Assembly: GCA_019637095.1 (NCBI GenBank) | Contig: JAHBWG010000063.1 | Span: 1 to 57,920, forward strand | Direction of reading: 5' to 3' | DNA length: 57,920 nucleotides | DNA from: Sandaracinaceae bacterium | GTDB taxonomy: Bacteria; Myxococcota_A; Polyangia; Polyangiales; Sandaracinaceae | Shown here: one piece after another, positions 43,382-52,401 of the stretch | Layout of the letters: each line of letters begins with the position of its first letter | Position numbering within the stretch: the stretch's first letter is position 1 | The notes under the pieces: model-generated | What the model was told of the DNA's origin: nothing | Databases searched by the model: none | Seen by the model: only the letters and a program-made list of their open reading frames with translations | Program-made: the position numbers and the translations under genes

Positions 43382-45207
43382 TCGGCCGGCGCGGCCGCGC
43401 GATCCTCGTCGCCGCCCGCGTAGAGCGCGGCGATGTTCGCGGCGTACTTCTCGTTCACCACGTTGCGCTTGATCTTCATCGTCGGGGTCAGCTCGTCGCC
43501 CTCGACCGAGAACTCGACGGGCAGCACCTCGAACTTCTTGATCGTCTGGTAGCGCGCGACCTTCGCGTTGCACTCCGACTCGATCTGCGCCGTGAGGTAC
43601 TTCTTCACCTCGGCGCTCTTCGCGATCTTCGCGATGCCGTCGTTGGCGATGCCGAGCTTGCTCGTGAGCTCGGGCAGCCCCTCCGGGTCGAGCGTGATCA
43701 GCGCGGCGAGGTAGGCCTGCCGGTCGCCGACGACGACGGCCTGGCCGACGCCCGGGATCTGCTTGATGTACGCCTCCATCTCCGCCGGCGCGACGTTCTT
43801 GCCGCCCGCGGTGATGATGAGGTCCTTCTTGCGCCCGGTGATGCGCAGGTTGCCTTCCTCGTCGAGCGAGCCGAGGTCGCCGGTGTGGAGCCAGCCCTCG
43901 GGGTCGATGAGCTCTTCGGTCTTGTCCGGCATGTGGAGGTAGCCGCGCGTCATGTTGCGGCCCTTGAGGAGGATCTCGCCGTCCTCGGCGATCTTCACCG
44001 TCACGCCCGCGAGCGCCGTCCCGACGGTGCCGAAGCGCGGCTTGCCGAACGTGCCGCAGGTGGCGACGCCGGTCGTCTCGCTCATGCCGAAGCCCTCGTA
44101 GATCGTGATCCCGAGCGAGGCGAAGAACTCGAGGGTGCCCACCGAGATCGGCGCGGCGCCGGTCGCCGCGGCGATGAGCTGGTCGAGCCCGAGCTTCTCG
44201 CGCACGCCGCCGAGGATCTTGTTCGCGAAGTTGCGGCCCATGCCGGTGACCTTGCGGCCGGTGGCGACCTCCTCCTTGAAGCAGGCGAGCTCCTTGTTGC
44301 GCGCCCAGCCGACGAGCCAGCCCTTGAGGCCGCCCGTCTCCGCGAGCTTGGCCTCGAGCGCGGCCTGGAACTTCTCCCACACGCGCGGCACGCCGAGGAA
44401 GAGCGTCGGGCGCACGTCGCCGAGGTAGTCCTTGATCTGCTTGAGGTCCGGGCAGAAGTAGACCTGCCCGCCCGTGTTGAGGTGCATGAAGTTGGTGAAG
44501 AGCTGCTCGGCGACGTGGCAGAGCGGTAGGTAGCTCACCGAGCGGTACACGCCCTCCTCGGCGAACGGCGGCATGCGCTCGATGATCGAGTCGCCGATCA
44601 TCACCATCCCGCCGTGCTCGAGCGTGACGGCCTTGGGCACGCCGGTGGTGCCCGACGTGTAGATGAGCAGCGCGGTCTCGTCCTCGGTGAGCGCGGCGAG
44701 GCGCTCCTCGAGCGCCGCGTCGTCTTGCTCGCGGCCGAGCGCGCGCAGCGCCTCGAGGCTCATCACGCGCTCGTCCTTCGACTCGAGCGCGTCCATCGTG
44801 ACGATCTTGTCGACGCTCATCAGCCCCTTCTCGAGGCACGTGAGGTACTTCGCGAGCTGGGCCGCCCCGTCGCAGATGGCGATCTTCGCGCGCGAGTGGC
44901 TCACGATGTACGCCGTCTGCTCCTCGGTGTTCGTCGTGTAGATCGGCGCGGGCACGCCGCGCGCGGCCATGATGCCGAACTGGCAGATCACCCACTCGCT
45001 GCGGTTGTCACCGACGATGGCGACGCACTCGCCGACCTCGTGGCCGAGCGCGATCAGGCCCTTGGCCGTCTCGCGCACCGCGGTCCAGTACTCGCTCCAC
45101 GTGTGCGTCTTCCAGGCTCCGTCGACCTTCGTGGCGATGGCCTGGCGATCCGGCCGCTTGGCCGCCCAACCCGCGAGCTGGTCGACGAGCGTCTTCCTGT
45201 CCGTCAT
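43378..45207 (-). CDS. Long-chain acyl-CoA synthetase (AMP-forming)
   Basis: The ATG at 45207, with GGGAGG upstream, gives 609 residues. AMP-binding family motifs are clear: LLIYTSGTTGVPKAV (ATP loop), YEGFGMSETTG, GWLHTGDLGSLDEEGNLRITGRKKDLI and the final catalytic lysine region in TPTMKIKRN. Length and the linker sequence fit bacterial long-chain fatty acid-CoA ligases (FadD15-like) rather than short-chain enzymes. It activates free fatty acids with ATP and CoA for degradation or lipid synthesis, probably at the inner membrane. It is co-translated with a GIDE-like membrane protein. Confidence 0.94.
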   Translation of the reverse strand: MTDRKTLVDQLAGWAAKRPDRQAIATKVDGAWKTHTWSEYWTAVRETAKGLIALGHEVGECVAIVGDNRSEWVICQFGIMAARGVPAPIYTTNTEEQTAYIVSHSRAKIAICDGAAQLAKYLTCLEKGLMSVDKIVTMDALESKDERVMSLEALRALGREQDDAALEERLAALTEDETALLIYTSGTTGVPKAVTLEHGGMVMIGDSIIERMPPFAEEGVYRSVSYLPLCHVAEQLFTNFMHLNTGGQVYFCPDLKQIKDYLGDVRPTLFLGVPRVWEKFQAALEAKLAETGGLKGWLVGWARNKELACFKEEVATGRKVTGMGRNFANKILGGVREKLGLDQLIAAATGAAPISVGTLEFFASLGITIYEGFGMSETTGVATCGTFGKPRFGTVGTALAGVTVKIAEDGEILLKGRNMTRGYLHMPDKTEELIDPEGWLHTGDLGSLDEEGNLRITGRKKDLIITAGGKNVAPAEMEAYIKQIPGVGQAVVVGDRQAYLAALITLDPEGLPELTSKLGIANDGIAKIAKSAEVKKYLTAQIESECNAKVARYQTIKKFEVLPVEFSVEGDELTPTMKIKRNVVNEKYAANIAALYAGGDEDRAAAPAE

Positions 45208-45286
45208 GCGCGTCCCTCCCGAGCCGCGCAGCGTATCGTGCCGGCGCGGCGTCGGCACGGGCTTTTTCGCGCTCCAACGGCGCCGC

Positions 45287-45808
45287 TCAGGGGATGCGGT
45301 AGGTGACGCCCGCGCTGACCGTCCAGCCCTCCGCGCCGAGCTCCGCGCTCGCGGGCAGGTCGAAGTACCAGTGGTGGTGCAGGCGCGCCTCGATCACGAA
45401 CCCGGCGCCCGGCTCGAAGCCGAGGCCGCCGCCGACGCGGAGCTCCCACGCGTCGAGGCGCCCGCTCCCCGTCGGCAGCGTGACGCGGCTGCCCGCGACC
45501 TCCGCGTGCGGGACGAGGAAGCCGAAGAGCGCGACGTCGGGGCGCAGCTGCACCATCACGCCGCCGCCGAACGAGGCGAGCTCCGCGGGGAAGCCCGCGG
45601 TCGCCATCTGCAGGTGCGCGCCGAGCTCGAACGGGCCCCACAAGCGGAGGCCCAGCTCCGCCCGGGCGTAGGGCCGCCACTGGGTCTGGTTGCCCTCGTC
45701 GAGCGTCAGCGCGCCGCCGACGAGGCCGACGTGGCCGGTGTCCGCGGCCGCGGGCGCCGAAGCGAGCAGCAGCGCACCGAGGAGGAGAGCGGGGAAGCGA
45801 GCGCGCAT
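45287..45808 (-). CDS. Small predicted outer-membrane beta-barrel protein
   Basis: This 173-residue protein begins with a signal peptide (ARFPALLLGALLLASAPAAA). The mature part has repeated amphipathic strands (YARAELGLRLWGPFELGAHLQM, ELRVGGGLGFEPGAGFVIEARLHHHWYF, GWTVSAGVTYRIP) ending in a strand typical of outer-membrane barrels. There is no specific family motif. It lies downstream of a convergent-free gap of about 80 bases from the acyl-CoA synthetase start. Function unknown. Confidence 0.75.
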   Translation of the reverse strand: MRARFPALLLGALLLASAPAAADTGHVGLVGGALTLDEGNQTQWRPYARAELGLRLWGPFELGAHLQMATAGFPAELASFGGGVMVQLRPDVALFGFLVPHAEVAGSRVTLPTGSGRLDAWELRVGGGLGFEPGAGFVIEARLHHHWYFDLPASAELGAEGWTVSAGVTYRIP

Positions 45809-45925
45809 GCCTCGCGTCGGGGCAGACGGCGTGCCACCGAGGATCCGTCGGCCTGCGGCGCGCACCGTGGGAACGCTCGTTCACGAGCCCTCACCCGGAG
45901 CGCCCGTCCGCTCGTGAACGGAGGA

Positions 45926-47029
45926 TCACGGCGTGTCGTAGACGCCGTTGCTGATCTCGATCGTGTACGGGGCGCACGCGAGGGTGGAGCCGGCGCGCCG
46001 CCGGACGCGCACGACGTAGTCCGCGCTGTCGTCCTGGCACTGGCTCACGTTCGGCATGCGCGCGGCGGCGAGCCCGGTGCACGGGCACTGCCCGGTGAGG
46101 CGCCCGTCGACCGTGCGGCGGAAGTCCGTCGCCCAGCTGTAGTCGGTGAAGCCCGAGTCGGCGCAGCCCGCCGACGCGGCGCAGCCACCGCGGAACACCG
46201 TGAGCTCGAACGAGTTGCCCGGGTTCGCCGTCATCAGGACGCGGACGTGGTAGTTGTCGCAGGCGGTGTCGGGCGCGTCGATCGCGCGGAAGCGGTACCA
46301 GGTCTCGCGATCGTCGGGCATCACGTTGCCGGTGACGCTCATCATCTGGCCGACGTCGGAGATGTTGCCGAGATCGATCGCGGCGTCGCACGAGACGCCC
46401 TGGTCGATCGCCGGCCTCGCGACGCACTCGCAGCCGGGGATGCTGCGGTCGAGGTCGAACGTGCCCGGCGGGCAGCCGCAGTTGCCGTCGATGCAGATGC
46501 CGCCGCCCGGGTAGAACTCGCAGAGCTGCGCCGGATCGCCGTCGTCGATCACGTCGTCGCAGTCGTCGTCCTTGCCGTTGCAGATCTCGGCGTTGCCCGG
46601 GAAGCGGCCCGGGTCCGTCTCGTCGCAGTCCTCGCCGGCCGGCGACCCGTCGCCGTCGATGTCCACGTCGCGCGGGACGCAGCGGCGGTTGTGGCAGATG
46701 TCGCTCGGGCGATCGCAGGTCCCGTCGCCGCGGCACGCGGGGTAGTCGCGGCAGGTGCCGCTGTCGCAGTACTGGAAGGGAGCGCACGCGTCGCCGCACT
46801 CGTCCGGCGGCCCGCTGTCGCGCGGCGCCATCGCGTCGGTCGGCGGTCCCGAGTCGCGCGGCGGCGTCGCCGCGTCCTCGCCCGCGCTGCCGTCGCTCGG
46901 CGGCCCGGCGTCGCGCCGCACGCTCGCGTCCGACTCGCCACCTTCACCGCTCGCGCAGCCGCCGATCGCGAGCGCGATCCCGAGCGTGAGCGCGAGCAAG
47001 GACCACGGGCTCGAGGGACGCGTCGCCAT
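45926..47029 (-). CDS. Lipoprotein with putative metal-binding DxDGD repeat
   Basis: This 367-residue protein has a signal peptide with an IGGC lipobox (about residue 24) and an Asp/Ser/Pro linker. A Cys-rich part follows, then a PMBR-type motif (DIDGDGSPAGEDCDETDP, FPGNAEICNGKDDDCD) that fits the putative metal-binding domain common in myxobacterial surface proteins. The C-terminal about 170 residues form a beta-rich domain (WYRFRAIDAPDTACDNYHVRVL, YVVRVRRRAGS) with paired cysteines, resembling a PPC-like domain. The minus-strand TATGCT 12 bases before the start and a TTGTCG further up could be its promoter. Ligand unknown. Confidence 0.83.
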   Translation of the reverse strand: MATRPSSPWSLLALTLGIALAIGGCASGEGGESDASVRRDAGPPSDGSAGEDAATPPRDSGPPTDAMAPRDSGPPDECGDACAPFQYCDSGTCRDYPACRGDGTCDRPSDICHNRRCVPRDVDIDGDGSPAGEDCDETDPGRFPGNAEICNGKDDDCDDVIDDGDPAQLCEFYPGGGICIDGNCGCPPGTFDLDRSIPGCECVARPAIDQGVSCDAAIDLGNISDVGQMMSVTGNVMPDDRETWYRFRAIDAPDTACDNYHVRVLMTANPGNSFELTVFRGGCAASAGCADSGFTDYSWATDFRRTVDGRLTGQCPCTGLAAARMPNVSQCQDDSADYVVRVRRRAGSTLACAPYTIEISNGVYDTP

Positions 47030-47097
47030 ACCGCTCGCGAGAGCATACCAAAGGGCCGCGGCGCGACAAAGGCCACGCCCACGAAAGCGGGGGCGGG

Positions 47098-48576
47098 CTA
47101 CCGGCCGGCGCGCATGAAGACGGGCAGGACGTGCGTCGCGTAGTCGATGTGCGGCCGGTAGTGCGCGAAGAGGCCGGCGAGCGTCCCGAACACGCGGCCG
47201 AGCATCACGAAGTGCTCGGGCACGCGCACGACGGGGTCCTGCTCGGCCGCGCCGAGCAGCTCGCGCGCCTGCCGCAGCATGCCCTCCCCGTCGGGGAAGC
47301 GGAGCTCGCCGCTCGCCGCGGCGTCGCGGAAGTCCTTCAGCATCGCGTCGGCGAAGCGCTCGAGCGTGTCGGGGCGGCCGCTCGCGGTCTCGAAGCCGAG
47401 CGCGGCGAGCTCGGCGACGACGCGCGCGCGATCGGAGAGCAAGGCGGCTCGAACGAGCGCGAGGTAGCCGTCGCGCACCTCGCGCGGGAGCTCCTTGGCG
47501 CAGCCGAAGTCCAGGATGACGAGCGCGTCGTCGTCGGCCACGAGGAAGTTGCCGGGGTGGGGGTCGGCCTGGAACACGCCGGCCTCCAGCACCTGCGCGA
47601 CGTAGGCCTCGATCAGGCGCCCGAGGATCGTCGAGACGCGCGCGTGCGCGCCGGCCTCCGCGAGCGCGTCGAGCGCGTCGGTGATCTTGTCGCCGCGCTC
47701 GAAGCTCGAGACGAGCACGCGCGCGGTGCACCGCTCGGGGACCGCGACGGGCGCGCGGATGCCCTCGAACGGCCCGTCCGCGAAGAACGCGCCGAGGCGC
47801 TCCATCGTCTCGCGCTCGCGCGCGTAGTCGAGCTCCGCGAGCACCATCGCGCGGACCTCGCGCACGATCGTGTCCCAGTCGCTCGGCGGCAGCGACGCGC
47901 GCGCGCCGCGCACGAACGTCTCGAGCAGATCGAGGTCGCGCGCGACGAGCGCCTCGATGCCCGGGCGGCGTACCTTCACCGCGACGTCGCGCCCATCGTG
48001 CGTGCGCGCGCGGTGGACCTGTCCGATGCTCGCTGCCGCGATCGGCGCCTCGTCGAACGACGCGAAGGCGTCCTCGAGGGGCTCGCCGAAGTCCTCCTCG
48101 ACCGTGGCGCGCACCGCCTCGAACGGCAGGCTCGGCGCCGCGTCCTGGAGCCGGGCGAGCTCGCGCACCCACGCGGGCGGGAGCAGGTCGGCGCGCGCCG
48201 ACAGGAGCTGGCCGACCTTGAGGAACGCGCCGCCGTGCTCGACGGACAGCTCGTAGAAGCGGCGCGCGTTCTTCTCGTGCAGCGCCTCGAGCGCGCGGGC
48301 GGCGCGGGCCCGCGGGAGGAACGCCGCGCGCGTCACGTGGAGGCGGTAGCTCGCCGCGATCGCGGTCAGGCACCAGCCCGTCGCGGCGAGCCGCTTGACC
48401 TCTTCGGGGGTCGAGCGCGCCTCGTCCCACGCGCGCTCGCCGGCGTCGCGCACCTCCCACACGGCCGCCTCGATGGCGCCCAGGATGGCGTCCACGACGC
48501 GGAGCCACTCGCGCAGGCCGGCGTTCGCCTCGAGGCGGCGGGGCCGCGAGGCCCGGAATTCTCGTTCGATTTGCAT
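47098..48576 (-). CDS. AarF/UbiB-family (ABC1) atypical kinase
   Basis: The ATG at 48576 gives 492 residues. ABC1/UbiB signatures are present: HGGAFLKVGQLLSARADLLP (KxGQ motif), AAASIGQVHRA (Ala-rich loop), VAVKVRRPGIE (lysine), QADPHPGNFLV (catalytic) and ILDFGCAK (metal binding). The family supports ubiquinone or other lipid metabolism, or acts as an atypical ATPase/kinase. No membrane helix pair is obvious at the C-terminus. The upstream region has an inverted repeat and GTGTCAC copies, shared with a divergent lipoprotein gene. Which quinone or lipid it serves is unknown. Confidence 0.9.
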   Translation of the reverse strand: MQIEREFRASRPRRLEANAGLREWLRVVDAILGAIEAAVWEVRDAGERAWDEARSTPEEVKRLAATGWCLTAIAASYRLHVTRAAFLPRARAARALEALHEKNARRFYELSVEHGGAFLKVGQLLSARADLLPPAWVRELARLQDAAPSLPFEAVRATVEEDFGEPLEDAFASFDEAPIAAASIGQVHRARTHDGRDVAVKVRRPGIEALVARDLDLLETFVRGARASLPPSDWDTIVREVRAMVLAELDYARERETMERLGAFFADGPFEGIRAPVAVPERCTARVLVSSFERGDKITDALDALAEAGAHARVSTILGRLIEAYVAQVLEAGVFQADPHPGNFLVADDDALVILDFGCAKELPREVRDGYLALVRAALLSDRARVVAELAALGFETASGRPDTLERFADAMLKDFRDAAASGELRFPDGEGMLRQARELLGAAEQDPVVRVPEHFVMLGRVFGTLAGLFAHYRPHIDYATHVLPVFMRAGR

Positions 48577-48720
48577 GTCACACGCTCCAGCTCGGTTCTG
48601 TAACACGGTGTATTACATAAACCCGGCCGCGTGTCACGCGATTTGTGTCACAACGTGCTCCACAGCTCGTACGCTTCCAGGGCGTGCGCCATGTCTGTAT
48701 GATTCGCGCGGAGGTGTGGC
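48577..48720. promoter_or_regulatory. Divergent control region with inverted and direct repeats
   Basis: The region is AT-richer than its surroundings. TGTAACACGGTGTATTACA (48599-48617) has outer arms TGTAA/TTACA and an inner CAC-G-GTG palindrome, a TetR-type operator layout. GTGTCAC occurs at 48631 and 48645 in direct orientation. TATGAT at 48698-48703 could be the -10 box of the lipoprotein gene. The UbiB gene on the minus strand starts at 48576. A regulator acting here is inferred, not identified. Confidence 0.45.
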
Positions 48721-49047
48721 TTGAGGGCATCCTTCCTGATGTTGCTGTGCGTCGTGCTCCTCGTTCCGCTCGCCGGCTGCTTCGGTTCGAGCCCGATCGC
48801 GTGCGACTTCCGGGCGGCGCGCAACCGCTGCCAGGAGCGCTCCGGCGTCCAGGCCGCGAACCCGGCGGCGTATCAGGCGACGTGCGAGGCCTCTGGCGGG
48901 AGCTATCGGAGCGGTGGCTGCCCGCCGGACGGCATGGTGGCTGGCTGCGATCTCGGGAGCGAGGTCGTCGACTGGTACTACGCGCCCGAGACGCTCGAGT
49001 CGGTCACCGCGGTGTGCGAGGGCGAGGGCACCGTCGTCCGTCCCTGA
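48721..49047 (+). CDS. Small Cys-rich lipoprotein, unknown function
   Basis: This 108-residue protein starts at TTG 48721, justified by GGAGG 6 bases upstream. The N-terminus RASFLMLLCVVLLVPLAGC is a lipoprotein signal with an LAGC box. Seven cysteines in the mature part (ACDFRAARNRC, CEASGG, GGCPPDG, GCDLGSEVVDWYY, CEGEG) suggest disulphides outside the cytoplasm. It is divergent from the UbiB-type gene across a region with operator-like repeats. No family recognised. Confidence 0.75.
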   Translation: MRASFLMLLCVVLLVPLAGCFGSSPIACDFRAARNRCQERSGVQAANPAAYQATCEASGGSYRSGGCPPDGMVAGCDLGSEVVDWYYAPETLESVTAVCEGEGTVVRP

Positions 49048-49057
49048 GCTCCGAGCG

Positions 49058-49615
49058 TTACGACGGCGCGGGGGCGAGGGCGGTGACCCGCACCGCGCGG
49101 TAGCGCGCCGGGCCGGGGTGCTCGGCGGGACCGAAGAGGGCGATCGCGGCGAGCGTCGCGCCGAGGCCCCGCGTCGGGAGCGCCGCGGCCCACCGCAGGG
49201 CGGCGCGGCGCTCGGTCGGGCTCGCGCGCTGCGCGATGCGCGCGAGCGTCGCGTGCGCGTACGGCGGGCGCGCTTCGGCGCGGGCGCCGGCGGCGGCGAT
49301 CGGCGCCTCGCGCAGCGCGCCGATCGCGGCTTCGGTTCCGTCACGCCCGCGCTCGAGCTCGGCCGCGAGCGCGGTCCCGCGCCGCGGGTGTCCCATCAAG
49401 ACCACGCCGCCGAGGGTGACCTCGAGCGGGCGCAGGCTCGCGACGTCGAGCGCGTCGAACGCGGCGCCCGCGCGCGCCTCGCCCACCGGCCCGAGGAAGG
49501 CGAGCGTGACGTGCCGATCCTCGGGGGCGAGCACGCGCACGCCGCGCGGCGGCGCCGCGAGGATCGCGTCGAGCGCCGCCGCCTCGAGCGGCCAGCCGAT
49601 GAACCAGTTGGACAC
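49058..49615 (-). CDS. thpR: RNA 2',3'-cyclic phosphodiesterase (2'-5' RNA ligase family)
   Basis: This 185-residue protein has the two catalytic HxTx motifs of the 2H phosphoesterase family: HVTLAFLG near residue 35 and HATLARI near residue 125. The start SNWFIGWPL and the size fit ThpR. It should open 2',3'-cyclic phosphates on RNA ends in the cytoplasm. The GTG at 49615 has TACCCT 8 bases upstream and no ribosome binding site. It lies downstream of the SPL-type radical SAM gene on the same strand. Confidence 0.88.
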   Translation of the reverse strand: MSNWFIGWPLEAAALDAILAAPPRGVRVLAPEDRHVTLAFLGPVGEARAGAAFDALDVASLRPLEVTLGGVVLMGHPRRGTALAAELERGRDGTEAAIGALREAPIAAAGARAEARPPYAHATLARIAQRASPTERRAALRWAAALPTRGLGATLAAIALFGPAEHPGPARYRAVRVTALAPAPS

Positions 49616-49623
49616 GTGGCCCG

Positions 49624-49629
49624 AGGGTA
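49624..49629 (-). promoter_or_regulatory. -10-like TACCCT box before thpR
   Basis: TACCCT, 8 bases, then the GTG at 49615 on the minus strand; a leaderless-type arrangement. Confidence 0.4.
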
Positions 49630-49655
49630 CGCCGCGGGCGCGCGGAGGCGAGGTG

Positions 49656-50774
49656 TCAGCGCGGCGCGTCGGCCGGGAGCTCGCCTTCCCAGCGAGGGAC
49701 GCCGCGGGCGTCGAGCGCCGCGCGGAGCGCGAGGACGCGGTCGCGCTGCCACGCCTCGTCGCGCGCCTCGGGGTGGGCGTCGAAGTCGGCGCGTGCCGAG
49801 CCCTCGCCGCGCAGGACGTCGAGGCTGACCGAGCCGGCGACCTCGGCGAGCGCGTCGGCGAGCGCGTCGAGGTCTCCGGGCAAGACCGGCTGCACGACGG
49901 CGAACGTCGCGACGCCGCGCGCGCGCAGGGCCCGGAGCACGTCGAGGCGCTCCGCGATCGAGGCGGCGCGCGGCTCGAAGCGCGCGCGGACGGCGTCGTC
50001 GATCGTCGGCAACGAGAAGCCCACCCGCGCGCGCGACATCGCGGCGAGCACGTCCGCGTCGCGCTCGACGAGCCGCGCGCGCGTCAGGACGTAGACGTCG
50101 CGCGGCGCCGCGTCGCGCAGCACCTCGAGGCACGCGCGCGTGAGGCGCAGGCGCGCCTCGATCGCGTGGTACGGGTCGCTGACGATGGGGCAGAGCTTGA
50201 TCGGGTGCGGGGGGACCTCGGCGAGCTCGCGGGCGAGGACCGCGGCGACGTTCACTCGCGCGTCCACGTACGAGCCCCACGGGGCCGGCGCGAGGCCGCG
50301 CAGGCGTCGCGCGACGCCGACGCGCTCCTGCGCGTAGCAGAAGCGGCAGCCGATGAGGCAGCCGACGTAGGGGCTCAGCGTCAGGTACGGACGCTCGGCG
50401 GTGCCGGCGGGCTCGAGCGCGCGCGTGATCTGCACCTCTCGCACGCGCGCCGCGCGATCGCCGGTCCCGAGCGAATCGAGCACGGAATCTTCGTTGACGC
50501 GTGCGCGCTCCGCCACCGCGCGACACAGCGCCTCGCCGCGCGCGCGCTCCGTCCCGAGCGCGCGATACGCGAAGAGCAGCCGCGCGCTGCGCGCCGCGTG
50601 CCTGGTGCCCGGCTCGTCGGGGAACACCTCGACGTGGACGAGGCCGCCGGCGTCCTCGAAGGTCAACCGCAGGCCGAGCTCGGTCGAGGCGCCGCGGAGC
50701 GTCGCGCCCAGGAGCGTGTCGCCCGGCGCGAGCGGCGCGAGCAGCGCGAGCAGCGCGTCCCCGAGGTCCGTCAC
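49656..50774 (-). CDS. Radical SAM protein of the SPL-like (Rv2578c/PA0069) type
   Basis: This 372-residue protein carries the cluster motif CLIGCRFC (C139, C143, C146), preceded by LTLSPYVGC and followed by YAQ. The layout and the later KLCPIVSDPYHAIEARLRLTR segment are seen in the spore-photoproduct-lyase-like radical SAM family present in many non-sporulating bacteria. Motifs of the RiPP-like radical SAM proteins elsewhere in the window (terminal CxxCRY.C) are absent. The GTG start overlaps the TGA of the upstream transporter gene (GTGA). DNA repair has been suggested for relatives; the role here is unproven. Confidence 0.87.
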   Translation of the reverse strand: MTDLGDALLALLAPLAPGDTLLGATLRGASTELGLRLTFEDAGGLVHVEVFPDEPGTRHAARSARLLFAYRALGTERARGEALCRAVAERARVNEDSVLDSLGTGDRAARVREVQITRALEPAGTAERPYLTLSPYVGCLIGCRFCYAQERVGVARRLRGLAPAPWGSYVDARVNVAAVLARELAEVPPHPIKLCPIVSDPYHAIEARLRLTRACLEVLRDAAPRDVYVLTRARLVERDADVLAAMSRARVGFSLPTIDDAVRARFEPRAASIAERLDVLRALRARGVATFAVVQPVLPGDLDALADALAEVAGSVSLDVLRGEGSARADFDAHPEARDEAWQRDRVLALRAALDARGVPRWEGELPADAPR

Positions 50775-52216
50775 GCCCACCCGAGGAGCGGGCAGAACAG
50801 GCGCACGCACGCGAACACCAGGAGCGTCGCGACCACGTTGAGCGCGAGCCCGGTGCGCATCATCTCGAGCTGGGTGACGCGCCCGGTGCTGAACGCGATC
50901 GCGTTCGGCCCGGTGGCGATCGGCAGCATGAACGCGCAGCTCGCCGCGAGGCCCACCGCGAGCGCGGGCGGGACGGGTGAGACGTCGAGCTCGGTGGCGA
51001 TGCCGATCACGAGCGGCACCAGCATGTTCGCCGACGCGGTGTTCGAGCAGACCTCGGTGAAGAAGATCGTGAACGCGCACGCGACGAAGGTCAGCGTCCA
51101 GAGCGACGCGATCCCGCTCATCGCGACGAACCCGCGGCTGATCGCGGCGGCGAGGCCGGTCTCGACGAGCTGCGTGCCGAGCGCGATGCCGCCGCCGAAG
51201 AGCAGGATCACCCCCCAGTCGATGCCCGCGGCCTGCCGCCACGAGAGCACGCGCTCCGCGCCCTCGCCGCGCGGCACGAAGAACAGGACCGACGCGGCCA
51301 CGAGCGCGACGACGCCCGGGTGGAGCAGCCGCTCGACCTCGGCGGCGGACGCGTGCCCGAGCGCCTGCGGGATCCCCGGCCCGACCCAGCCGGCGACCGC
51401 GAGCGCGAACGCGATGGCGGTCACCTTCTCGCCGCGCGTCCAGCGCGCCGGCACGTCGTCGAAGAGCGCGCCCGCGTCGGCCGCCGCCGCGCCGTCTCTG
51501 CCGGCGGGATGGAGCCGCGAGACGACGAGCCAGATCGCGAGGCCGACGACGAGCGCGGACGGCACGCCGATCTTCATCCAGTCGAGGAAGCCCAGGTTCG
51601 TGCCCGCGCCCGCGAGGAAGCGGACGGTGATCAGGTTCGGCGGGCTGCCGACGAGCGTGCCGAGCCCGCCCGCGGAGCACGCGTACGCGAGCGCGAGGAC
51701 CCCGCCCGACGCGGCCCGGTCGGCGCCGCGGCGCGCGCCGATCAGCTTGAGGAGGATCGGCACGAGGATCGCGGTCGCGGCGGTGTTCGCCATCCACATC
51801 GAGAGGACCGCGCCGGCGACCATCAGCGCGACGCGCACGCGCGCCGGCGCGCCTCGAACGCCCGGCGCGGCGACGATGGCCTTGGCGATGCGCCGGTCGA
51901 GGCCGTGCACGCTCATCGCCTCGGCGATGAAGAAGCCGCCGACGAACAGGTACAGGAGCGGATCGGCGTAGTGCTTGAACGCGTTGCCCGGGGTCGTGAT
52001 CCCGCACACGACGAGGAGCGGCGCGATGAGCAGCGCGGTCACCGCGATCGGGATCGCCTCGGTGAGCCACAGGGCGAGCACCGCGGCGAAGATCGCGGCG
52101 AGCCGGTGCGCGCCCGGCTCGAGGGGCAGGGGCGCGAGCCACAGCGCGCCGAACACGAGCGGCGCGCCGATCCACCCCGCCCACGCGCGCCACCCCGAGC
52201 CGATCGCCCCTTCCAC
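50771..52216 (-). CDS. DASS/SLC13-family anion (dicarboxylate) transporter
   Basis: This 481-residue membrane protein has about 11-12 hydrophobic segments. Two family signatures are visible: WMANTAATAILVPI in the first half and FTEVCSNTASANMLVP plus MLPIATGPNAIAFS in the second, the inverted SNT-type substrate/sodium sites of DASS transporters. It should move dicarboxylates or a related anion (citrate, succinate, possibly sulfate) across the inner membrane, often with sodium. The GTG at 52216 has a TATCCT box 8 bases upstream. It is co-translated with the SPL-like radical SAM gene. Confidence 0.93.
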   Translation of the reverse strand: MEGAIGSGWRAWAGWIGAPLVFGALWLAPLPLEPGAHRLAAIFAAVLALWLTEAIPIAVTALLIAPLLVVCGITTPGNAFKHYADPLLYLFVGGFFIAEAMSVHGLDRRIAKAIVAAPGVRGAPARVRVALMVAGAVLSMWMANTAATAILVPILLKLIGARRGADRAASGGVLALAYACSAGGLGTLVGSPPNLITVRFLAGAGTNLGFLDWMKIGVPSALVVGLAIWLVVSRLHPAGRDGAAAADAGALFDDVPARWTRGEKVTAIAFALAVAGWVGPGIPQALGHASAAEVERLLHPGVVALVAASVLFFVPRGEGAERVLSWRQAAGIDWGVILLFGGGIALGTQLVETGLAAAISRGFVAMSGIASLWTLTFVACAFTIFFTEVCSNTASANMLVPLVIGIATELDVSPVPPALAVGLAASCAFMLPIATGPNAIAFSTGRVTQLEMMRTGLALNVVATLLVFACVRLFCPLLGWA

Positions 52217-52224
52217 GGTGCCCA

Positions 52225-52230
52225 AGGATA
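52225..52230 (-). promoter_or_regulatory. -10-like TATCCT box before transporter gene
   Basis: TATCCT, 8 bases, GTG at 52216 on the minus strand; supports the chosen start and leaderless expression. Confidence 0.4.
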
Positions 52231-52401
52231 GAGGAAACGGCGCCACGGAGCGCGGGCGCCTTGCCGCGGACCGGCTCGCCGAGCCCTCCCGCACCGAGCC
52301 GAGCCAGGCTGGCGTGCCTCTTGCGGCGCGAGCGATCGATGCGTTCTGGCCGCTCGAAACTTGCGCCGACCGACCTCTCGTTCAAGGCTCGGCCTGTTCG
52401 G

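Noticed and set aside
49656..50774. SPL-type radical SAM protein as part of the peptide-modifying system
   Set aside because: It lacks the terminal CxxCRY..C signature, belongs to a widespread family and is co-translated with an anion transporter.
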